Part shown: positions 7,335 to 14,225 of the stretch, piece by piece | How the letters are laid out: each line of letters opens with the position of its first letter | How positions within the stretch are numbered: the stretch's first letter is position 1 | DNA from: Pseudarthrobacter albicanus | GTDB taxonomy: Bacteria > Actinomycetota > Actinomycetes > Actinomycetales > Micrococcaceae | NCBI RefSeq assembly: GCF_018224015.1 | Contig: NZ_JAGPOT010000039.1 | Location: forward strand, 1-46,502 | Direction of reading: 5' to 3' | DNA length: 46,502 bases | Translations under genes and position numbers: made by a program | The notes under the pieces: model-generated | The model's database searches: none | Told to the model about the DNA's origin: nothing | The model's input: only the letters and a program-made list of their open reading frames with translations

Positions 7335-8111
7335 ATGCACAGCCACGACCATGACCAGTCCGACGTCGAGAGCTTGCGGACCAAACCGGCCAGGGCCGAA
7401 GCCGCCGACCCTGCGGTGCTGGGGCGGGCGGCCGCAGCCGGCCGGACCGACGTCGTCGGATCCCGCGGGATGCTGGCGCTGCAGCGCGCGGTGGGCAACA
7501 GTGGTCTCCGTGGCCTGGCGGAGGAGGAACGCTCACCCGTGCTCGACGTCGTCTCCTCCGGAGGCGGGCAGCCGCTCGAGGAGCCGGTGCGCGCCGACAT
7601 GGAGGACCGGCTGGGCCACAGCTTCTCGGACGTCCGCGTCCACACGGGGGAAGCGGCGCACAACTCCGCGGCCTCCGTGAACGCGCATGCCTACACGGTC
7701 GGCTCGAACATCGTCTTCCAGCGGGACAAGTACGACCCCGGCTCGGACGGCGGCCGGACGATGCTCGCGCACGAACTCACCCATGTGGTCCAGCAGCGGA
7801 GCGGCCCGGTGGACGGGACCGCGACGGGAACCGGCGTGCGGGTCAGCGATCCGTCCGACCGGTTCGAACGCGAGGCCGCGGCGACGGCGGAGCGGGCCAT
7901 GTCCGCACCCGGCGCTCCGGCGCAGCGCTTCGCGGCCGGCGCCGCCGTCGTCCAGCGCGACGCCGACGAGGACACCGCCCAGGGGACTTTTGTGGAGCGC
8001 GCCCCGGTCCAGCGCGCGGAGGAGGAAGAGGAGAAGGAAACGGCGCAGGGTTCCTTCATCGCGGACGGCGCTGTCCAGCGGGACGAGGCGGAAGAGGAAG
8101 AGCCGGGCTGA
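7335..8111 (+). CDS. DUF4157 (eCIS core domain) protein with HExxH motif
   Basis: The 258-residue product contains the DUF4157 domain at about 85-165, with RVHTGEAAHNSAASVNAHAY followed by the zinc-protease-like HELTH at 146-150 and VVQQRSG. DUF4157 is a hallmark of eCIS loci and is often fused to, or encoded beside, toxin cargo; proteolytic or loading roles are proposed for the family. The N-terminus is His/Asp-rich and probably unstructured. The C-terminal 60 residues hold an imperfect duplication, TAQGTF...VQR and TAQGSF...VQR, within an acidic run of Glu. AAAGGGG precedes the ATG. It lies 9 bases before the cargo candidate, which fits a processing or loading role for that neighbour. Confidence 0.9.
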   Translation: MHSHDHDQSDVESLRTKPARAEAADPAVLGRAAAAGRTDVVGSRGMLALQRAVGNSGLRGLAEEERSPVLDVVSSGGGQPLEEPVRADMEDRLGHSFSDVRVHTGEAAHNSAASVNAHAYTVGSNIVFQRDKYDPGSDGGRTMLAHELTHVVQQRSGPVDGTATGTGVRVSDPSDRFEREAAATAERAMSAPGAPAQRFAAGAAVVQRDADEDTAQGTFVERAPVQRAEEEEEKETAQGSFIADGAVQRDEAEEEEPG

Positions 8112-8120
8112 TCCCGGCCG

Positions 8121-11100
8121 GTGCGGTTCATGGCGACGACCTTCCAGGGCGGGCCCGGCAAGGTTCCGGCGCAACGCGCCGGGCAGACGGCCTCGCGCCA
8201 GGCGCGAGGGTCACCCGCCGTGCTCCAGATGATGCAGCGCAACGCCGGTAACGCCGCCGTGGCAGCTTACGTCCAACGGCTGGCCGAGAGTCCTGGCCCG
8301 GTCAGGCCCACAGGCCTGGCCCCCAGCAGTGATCCGCGTTTCCTTGCCGTCACCACTAAGGTCGCGTCGCAGGGCAAGGCACTCCGCCAGCATCCTTCAC
8401 CCCGGGCCGAAGTGGAAAAGGCCAAGAATGCCGCGGTGCCGCCGGCGGGGGACAAGGAAGCCCAGGCCAAGGAAGCCCAGGCCGCAACGATGGCCGGGGC
8501 CAAACCCGCCGGCTTCGACAAGGCCGGCTTCATTGCTGCCGTAAAGGCCGCAATCGCCGCCCAGGCGCCCAAGACCCTGGAAGAGGCGGAGGGGTTCGGC
8601 AACTCGGGGAAAGCGGAAGCGATCAAGAACCAGGTGGCCGGTAAGGTCACCGATGGTAAGGCGGCCTCCGCGAAGGACATTGCCGACAAAACGGCCTCCG
8701 TGCCGGACCAATCGAAGGCCGTGGACAAGCCGGTGACGCCCCTGGCTCCCGAGCCCCAGCCTGCGTCTGCCCGCGTTGATGCTGCGGCGGGCATGCCGGC
8801 TCCGGCTCCTGCCGCCCAGACGGACCTCAGTGGCGGCAAGCGCGACACCGAGGCGGCGATGGCCGAGGCGGACGTCTCGGAACAGCAGTTGGCCAGCTCC
8901 AATGAGCCGGCCTTCGTCGGGGCCCTGGCGGCAAAGAAACAAGGTGAAGAGCACTCAGCGTCAGCACCCGCGGCCTTCAGGGAAAAGGAAGCCGCCCAGC
9001 TCGGTTCGGCCAAGCAGGCGGCGCAGGGCGCTGGTGCCGCCGGGCTTGGAGGGATGCTCTCCGCGAAGCAGGGCGCGCTGGGCAAAGCCGCCGCCGGCAA
9101 GGGTGCGGCGAAGTCCAAGGACGAGGCAGAACGCGCGAAGGTGGCAGGCGAGGTCAAAGCCATCTTCGATGCAACCAAGAAAGATGTCATTGCCATTCTG
9201 GGGGCCCTTGACGGGACCGTTTCCAAGGAGTTCTCCGAAGGCGAAAAGAATGTGCACGACGCCTTCACCGCCGACGTGAAAAAGCGGATAGCCGACTACA
9301 AGAACCGCCGCTACTCGGGGCTGGGCGGTGACTTGCTCTGGGCCAAGGACAAGATCTTCAACCTGCCCAAGGAAGCAGACCAGGAGTACGCCGCCGCCCG
9401 GCTGAAATATGAGAGCGACATGGCCGCATTGATCGGCCGTGTTGCGGACACGATCGGCGCCCAGCTCACCGCAGCCAAAGACCGGATCGCGAAGGGCCGT
9501 GCCGAGATCAAGGCCTACGTGGATTCCAAGCCGAAGAACCTGCAGAAGGTCGCGCAGGCGGCGGCATCGCAGTTTGCCGACCAGTTCGACCAACTGGAAA
9601 ACGACGTCGACTCTAAAAAGGACGCCCTGGTTGAGGACCTCGCGGCGAAGTACATCGAATCCCGGACAGCCGTCGACGAAGAGGTCACGGTCATGCAGGA
9701 CGAGAACAAGGGGTGGTGGGACAAGGCAAAGGACGCCGTCGGCGGGGCGATCAAGACAGTCCTGCAGCTCAAGGACATGCTGCTGACCGTCCTTGCCCGG
9801 GCAGCCAACGCCGTCGGAAAGATCATCAAGGATCCCATCGGTTTCCTCGGTAACTTCGTCAATGCCGTCAAAGGCGGGATTGTGAAGTTTGGCGAAAACA
9901 TCGTCGAACACCTCAAGAAGGGCCTGCAGGGGTGGCTCCTGGGTGCTCTGTCCGAAGGGGGGATTGAACTGCCGGAGAAGTTTGACCTCAAGGGCATCGT
10001 CCAGCTTCTGATGTCCATCTTCGGGATGACATGGGCAAACATCCGGGCACGGATCGTTGCCAAAATCGGCGAGCCCGTCATGGGTAAGCTGGAGAAAGGC
10101 TTTGAGGTGATCAGGATTCTGATCACTGAAGGCATCGGCGGATTGTGGAAGTGGGTCGTTAAAAAGGTCGGGGACATCAAAGAGATGGTGATGAGCCAGA
10201 TCAAAGAAATGGTCTCCATAGAGATCATCAAAGCGGGCATCGTATGGCTGATTTCCCTGCTCAACCCCGCCTCGGCATTCGTCAAAGCCTGCAAGATGAT
10301 CTACGACGTCGTCAGGTTTTTCGTGGAGAAAGCCGAGCAGATCAAGGCATTTGTCGACTCCGTCCTCGACTCCGTGGAATCCATTGCAGCTGGCGGGGTG
10401 GGTGCAGTGGCGGGCTACATCGAGAAGACGCTTGCCAGGATGTTGCCGGTATTGATCGGATTCCTGGCCTCGCTGCTCGGGCTCGGGGGCATTTCCGGCA
10501 AGATCAAGAAGATCCTCGAGACCCTGCAAAAGCCGATAAATGCTGTTGTGGACTGGGTGGTCACCAAGGCGATCAAGTATGGCAAGAAGTTCATGAGCTT
10601 CGCCAAGAAGGTGGGCGGCAAACTCAAGGCTAAAGGCAAGGAATTGCTGGGCAAGGCGAAAAAGAAGCTCGGGATCAAGGAGAAGACGCCCGAGCAGATC
10701 GAGAAGGAGAAGCAGTCGCGGCTCGACAAGGGCGTGGCGGCTGGAGTCAAGGCCGCGAACAGATTGGCCGGGAAAACGTTCGGCGAGCGTCTGCTAATTC
10801 CCTTACTCGGAGTCATCAGGCTTCGTTACCGGATGGAAGTCCTCGAGCCAACCACCCAAGGTGACAAGTGGGCCATTCACGGCCGGGTCAACCCGGAAAC
10901 CACGCATGGCACGAACCTTCCCGCAGACGAGAAAAAGGCAGCCACACTGGTTGGAAACATAGCGCCGCACAGCTCGCAGCCCGCTCGAGGAGCGTATCTG
11001 TGGTCGGAGCACGTCATTCCCGATGGCTACGTCAGCGCAGTGCTGATGTCTCAAGGCTTTCCTGAGTCGTCAGTCGCGGAATACGACAGCATGACCACGA

Positions 11101-11465
11101 TTCTCCTTTGGCGCGGCGCCCGGGAGCAGAAGGACTTCAAACGGCTCCAGCCCAGCGAGGTCTCAGGCGACTTGACCTTGTCGAAATCCGTGAAGGGACG
11201 TGCAAGATCCGGCGTAGGTGCAGGCCAGGACGCATACAGTATGCAGCGCGCCTACGCACTTCTGGCCAAAGGTGCCATCAAGCGCACTATCGCCGCCGTA
11301 GAGCGTGACCATGCGAAAAACGGTCCGGGTCGCAAGGAGCGCGGATTGTCCGAATCCATGAAACCGAACGCCGGGGCGATCACGAACGCAGCCGAGCAGC
11401 AGATGCTCATTGCTGAAAAGATCTTCGCGAAGTATGGAGTGCTCCGTAACCTGAAGCGAAAGTAA
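8121..11465 (+). CDS. Large eCIS-associated cargo candidate with unknown C-terminal domain
   Basis: The 1114-residue product has three parts. The N-terminal 60 residues carry QR motifs and the LQMMQRNAGNAAVAAYVQRL element found at the start of many eCIS-linked toxins. A long Ala/Lys-rich, mostly helical trunk (about 60-860) includes repeated amphipathic and hydrophobic helices, some long enough to insert in a membrane. The last 240 residues are different in character and carry WSEHVIP at about 961-967, with further conserved-looking polar residues. The layout matches polymorphic toxins delivered by eCIS: constant trunk, variable tip. I do not recognise the tip; an EH-x-x-P element can occur in nucleases, but that is speculation. 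A tape-measure role cannot be excluded. The start may be GTG 8121 or ATG 8130; neither has a strong ribosome binding site. No adjacent immunity gene is seen. Confidence 0.75.
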   Translation: MRFMATTFQGGPGKVPAQRAGQTASRQARGSPAVLQMMQRNAGNAAVAAYVQRLAESPGPVRPTGLAPSSDPRFLAVTTKVASQGKALRQHPSPRAEVEKAKNAAVPPAGDKEAQAKEAQAATMAGAKPAGFDKAGFIAAVKAAIAAQAPKTLEEAEGFGNSGKAEAIKNQVAGKVTDGKAASAKDIADKTASVPDQSKAVDKPVTPLAPEPQPASARVDAAAGMPAPAPAAQTDLSGGKRDTEAAMAEADVSEQQLASSNEPAFVGALAAKKQGEEHSASAPAAFREKEAAQLGSAKQAAQGAGAAGLGGMLSAKQGALGKAAAGKGAAKSKDEAERAKVAGEVKAIFDATKKDVIAILGALDGTVSKEFSEGEKNVHDAFTADVKKRIADYKNRRYSGLGGDLLWAKDKIFNLPKEADQEYAAARLKYESDMAALIGRVADTIGAQLTAAKDRIAKGRAEIKAYVDSKPKNLQKVAQAAASQFADQFDQLENDVDSKKDALVEDLAAKYIESRTAVDEEVTVMQDENKGWWDKAKDAVGGAIKTVLQLKDMLLTVLARAANAVGKIIKDPIGFLGNFVNAVKGGIVKFGENIVEHLKKGLQGWLLGALSEGGIELPEKFDLKGIVQLLMSIFGMTWANIRARIVAKIGEPVMGKLEKGFEVIRILITEGIGGLWKWVVKKVGDIKEMVMSQIKEMVSIEIIKAGIVWLISLLNPASAFVKACKMIYDVVRFFVEKAEQIKAFVDSVLDSVESIAAGGVGAVAGYIEKTLARMLPVLIGFLASLLGLGGISGKIKKILETLQKPINAVVDWVVTKAIKYGKKFMSFAKKVGGKLKAKGKELLGKAKKKLGIKEKTPEQIEKEKQSRLDKGVAAGVKAANRLAGKTFGERLLIPLLGVIRLRYRMEVLEPTTQGDKWAIHGRVNPETTHGTNLPADEKKAATLVGNIAPHSSQPARGAYLWSEHVIPDGYVSAVLMSQGFPESSVAEYDSMTTILLWRGAREQKDFKRLQPSEVSGDLTLSKSVKGRARSGVGAGQDAYSMQRAYALLAKGAIKRTIAAVERDHAKNGPGRKERGLSESMKPNAGAITNAAEQQMLIAEKIFAKYGVLRNLKRK

Positions 11466-11544
11466 CTCGTGCCCCTTCGTGCACCCCATCCTTCCCGTCA
11501 GCGCATCCAGATAGCCGTGACGCCGACTGCTCCCCGCGGGACCC

Positions 11545-11566
11545 TTGAACCACGTTTTGGGTTCAA
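11545..11566 (+). promoter_or_regulatory. Stem-loop just upstream of the sheath ribosome binding site
   Basis: Perfect 7-base arms (11545-11551 and 11560-11566) enclose an 8-base loop containing TTTT. The sheath Shine-Dalgarno GAGGAG begins 2 bases after the stem. It lies in the 113-base gap after the cargo gene, the largest gap within the core apart from the one after the ATPase, so it may stabilise or regulate the structural-gene messenger. Confidence 0.45.
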
Positions 11567-11578
11567 CGAGGAGACAAA

Positions 11579-13135
11579 ATGCCAAGCTATCTTTCGCCAG
11601 GTGTGTACGTAAACGAGGTCGAAGCGGGCACTCGTCCAATCGAGGGGGTGGGCACAGCAGTCGCCGCCTTCGTCGGGCTTGCCTCCAAGGGCCCGGATAA
11701 CGAACCAACTCTCGTGTCCAACTGGACCCAGTTCTCCGAAACCTTCGGCGACTTCGTCCCAGGCTCGTATCTTGCCCACGCCGTCTACGGCTACTTCCTC
11801 AACGGGGGAGGGAACTGCTACGTGGTGCGCATCGGAGCCGACGGGGCACGGGAGGACAAACCCAAGCAGCAGCCGAAGGCAGTGACGGGCTCCCCGACGG
11901 CGGAACTCGGCGGATACCGTCTGACGACCAAGTCCAGTGCGGCAAACCCCAAGCCTGTAACGGTGGAAATTGCCGATCCCGGCGGGGAAAACGCGCCTGA
12001 GGACCAGTTCAAGATTGTCATCACGGTGGAGGGCAAGCCGCCCGAGGTCTGGGACAACGTCACCACCAAGCGCGGCAACAACAACGTTGCCACCAAGGTC
12101 AGCGCCGAGTCGAAGATCGTGACCATCGAGGAAGTCGCCACCGGGGGCGCCCTCGTCAAACCCGACAAGGGCACGGTCCAGCTCGTCGCACCGGAGCCGG
12201 AGCCCGAACCGCCGACCACCGAAGAGCTGAACGTGGACGACTACGTCGGCGATGCCGCCGACCGCACCGGGTTCAGCGGCCTGGAGGCAGTCGACGAGGT
12301 GACCATGGTCGCGGTGCCGGACCTGATGGCCGCCTACGAACAGGGATCGATCGACCTGGAAACGGTCAAGGCAGTCCAGCTCGCCGCCATCGCCCACTGT
12401 GAGCTGATGGGGGACCGCATCGCCATCATCGACCCGCCGCCCAACCTCAACGCCCAGCAGATCAAGAACTGGCGCATGGACGGCGGCGGCTACGACTCCA
12501 AATTCGCCGCCCTCTACTGGCCGTGGGTGAAGGCGTTCGACCCCAGCACCGGAACGAACCGGTTCATCCCGCCGTCGGGCCATATGGCCGGCGTCTGGGC
12601 CCGCAACGATGACACCCGCGGTGTCCACAAGGCGCCCGCCAACGAGGTCATCCGTGGCGTCACGAGCCTGCAGACCCAGATCACCAAGACGGAACAGGAA
12701 CTGCTGAACCCCATCGGCGTCAACTGCATCCGCACCTTCCCCGGCCGCGGAATCCGCGTCTGGGGAGCGCGCACCATGTCCAGCGACGCCGAATGGCGTT
12801 ACCTGAACGTCCGCCGCCTCTTCAACTACCTGGAGGAGTCCATCCTGCAGGGCACCCAGTGGGCGGTCTTCGAACCGAACGACCCCGCCCTGTGGGCGCG
12901 CATCCGCCGCACCATCAGTGCCTTCCTGACCAACGAATGGCGCAAGGGGGCCCTCTTCGGGCTCACACCCGAGCAGGCTTTCTTCGTCAAGTGCGACTCG
13001 GAGACCAACCCGGCCGAGGGCATCGACGCCGGCCAGGTGGTCTGCCAGGTAGGTGTGGCTCCGGTGAAGCCGGCCGAGTTCGTCATTTTCCAGCTGTCCC
13101 AATTCTCCGGCGGCACCAGCCTCGTGAGCGAGTAA
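11579..13135 (+). CDS. Contractile tail sheath protein
   Basis: The 518-residue product starts with the sheath hallmark PSYLSPGVYVNEVEAGTRPIEGVGTAVAAFVG. It ends with the conserved sheath C-terminal handshake region, including GIRVWGARTMSSD, WRYLNVRRLFNYLEESI and the final IFQLSQFSGGTSL. Residues about 95-210 form an inserted, probably surface-exposed domain with an acidic PEPEPEPPTTEE linker. Sheath subunits polymerise around the tube and contract to drive it forward. A single sheath gene is present. A good GAGGAG ribosome binding site sits 6 bases before the ATG. The tube gene follows after 24 bases, as in most contractile systems. Confidence 0.97.
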   Translation: MPSYLSPGVYVNEVEAGTRPIEGVGTAVAAFVGLASKGPDNEPTLVSNWTQFSETFGDFVPGSYLAHAVYGYFLNGGGNCYVVRIGADGAREDKPKQQPKAVTGSPTAELGGYRLTTKSSAANPKPVTVEIADPGGENAPEDQFKIVITVEGKPPEVWDNVTTKRGNNNVATKVSAESKIVTIEEVATGGALVKPDKGTVQLVAPEPEPEPPTTEELNVDDYVGDAADRTGFSGLEAVDEVTMVAVPDLMAAYEQGSIDLETVKAVQLAAIAHCELMGDRIAIIDPPPNLNAQQIKNWRMDGGGYDSKFAALYWPWVKAFDPSTGTNRFIPPSGHMAGVWARNDDTRGVHKAPANEVIRGVTSLQTQITKTEQELLNPIGVNCIRTFPGRGIRVWGARTMSSDAEWRYLNVRRLFNYLEESILQGTQWAVFEPNDPALWARIRRTISAFLTNEWRKGALFGLTPEQAFFVKCDSETNPAEGIDAGQVVCQVGVAPVKPAEFVIFQLSQFSGGTSLVSE

Positions 13136-13159
13136 TCCCAGTTCAAAAGGAGCAAGACC

Positions 13160-13603
13160 ATGGCCCTCGGCAATTTTGACAACTCACCGGCCAACGCGTT
13201 CACGGTCACGATTGACGGCATTGAAGTGCCGAGGGTGATCGAAGTGAGCGGCCTCAAGTCCGAGGTCGACAAGATCGAGCTGAAGCAGCAGACCAAGGAC
13301 GGCAAATATATCGTCCGCCAGCTCATCGGCCGGCCGAAAGCGGGGGAGCTGACGGTCACCAGGGGACTGACCGAGAGTAAAACCGTAACTGACTGGCTCA
13401 AGACAGTCATGGCGGGCGACGTCGCCGGGGCGCGCAAGACTGCCGCCGTCGCGCTGCTTGACTACAAGGGGGACACGCTGAAGACCTACAACTTCGTCAA
13501 TTGCTGGGTGAAGAGCGTCGAACTGAATTCCCTGAAGGCCGGCGCCGCGGAGCAGGCCACGGAGAAATTCGTTATCTGCTATGACGAAGCCACTATCTCG
13601 TGA
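13160..13603 (+). CDS. Tail tube protein 1 (gp19/Hcp-like)
   Basis: The 147-residue product has the phage T4 gp19-like tube pattern: NAFTVTIDGIEVPRVIEVSGL, SEVDKIELKQQTKDGKYIVRQLIGRPKAGELTVTRGL, and the C-terminal CWVKSVELNSLKAGAAEQATEKFVI. It should form stacked hexameric rings inside the sheath. A second, more divergent tube-like gene lies at 17177-17614; in known systems one builds the tube shaft and the other an initiator near the baseplate, and this copy, next to the sheath, is the likely shaft protein. AAAGGAG precedes the ATG. Its stop overlaps the start of the next gene. Confidence 0.95.
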   Translation: MALGNFDNSPANAFTVTIDGIEVPRVIEVSGLKSEVDKIELKQQTKDGKYIVRQLIGRPKAGELTVTRGLTESKTVTDWLKTVMAGDVAGARKTAAVALLDYKGDTLKTYNFVNCWVKSVELNSLKAGAAEQATEKFVICYDEATIS

Positions 13604-14067
13604 TGCAGCGGACCCATGGCGCGGTGGTGCTGCCGGACCCGGAGGCGGATTCCCCCGGCGCTCCGGCCGACCGGAGGCCCGGGAACGGGCGTCAGCCGCT
13701 CCGGACCGAGTTCAACTTTGAGCTCCCCCGCGGCTACGTCGACCAGGACGGGACGGTCCACAAATCCGGCGTCATGCGGCTGGCGACAGCGCGGGACGAA
13801 CTGCTGCCGCTCTATGACGCACGGGTCCAGGAGAATGCCGCCTACACGACGGTGGTCCTGCTCGGCAGGGTGATCACCTCGCTCGGCACGCTGGGGTCTG
13901 TCACCTCTGCCGTGGTGGAAAACATGTTCGCATCCGACGTTGCCTTCCTTCAGGACTTCTACCGGCGGATCAACGCCGAGGGCTATACCCGGATCGCGGT
14001 AACGTGCCCAGAATGCTCCCACCGCTTCACCGCCGACCTCGCCGGTGGCCGCCTGGGGGAATCATGA
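13603..14067 (+). CDS. Tail-assembly-type protein of the eCIS
   Basis: The 154-residue product begins with a variable Pro/Ala-rich stretch, then a conserved block (FNFELPRGYVDQDGTVH, MRLATARDEL, YTTVVLLGRVITSLGTL, FLQDFYRRIN) and ends with a CPECSHRF segment holding a single CxxC pair. Proteins of this type sit directly after the tube gene in contractile systems and resemble phage tail assembly proteins; a chaperone-like role is inferred from position. The ATG at 13603 overlaps the tube stop codon by one base, which indicates translational coupling. The stop overlaps the following start as ATGA. Confidence 0.7.
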   Translation: MQRTHGAVVLPDPEADSPGAPADRRPGNGRQPLRTEFNFELPRGYVDQDGTVHKSGVMRLATARDELLPLYDARVQENAAYTTVVLLGRVITSLGTLGSVTSAVVENMFASDVAFLQDFYRRINAEGYTRIAVTCPECSHRFTADLAGGRLGES

Positions 14068-14222
14068 CGTACGCGCCGGACCGGATCTATGAGGAGGTGT
14101 CCTACGTGGCCTATCACTTCCACTGGCCCCTCGACGACATCCTGGATCTGGAACACGGGCAGCGGCTTCGCTATGTCCGTGAAATCTCGGCAATCAATAC
14201 GCGCCTCTCCCAGGAGCGGTGA
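14064..14222 (+). CDS. Small DUF6760-type eCIS protein
   Basis: This 52-residue protein contains IYEEVSYVAYHFHWPLDDIL and DLEHGQRLRYVREISAINTRL, a pattern I associate with the short DUF6760 family found between the tail-assembly and tube genes in many eCIS loci. Phage tail-assembly regions often have a comparable small partner. The function is unknown; an adaptor or chaperone is a reasonable guess. The ATG overlaps the preceding stop (ATGA). The next gene begins 4 bases after its stop, so it lies in the middle of a tightly coupled block. Confidence 0.75.
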   Translation: MTYAPDRIYEEVSYVAYHFHWPLDDILDLEHGQRLRYVREISAINTRLSQER

Positions 14223-14225
14223 CTC

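Noticed and set aside
8961..10529. 522-codon minus-strand frame within the cargo candidate
   Set aside because: No domain, and the plus-strand protein has the eCIS toxin-like N-terminus and continuous helical trunk.
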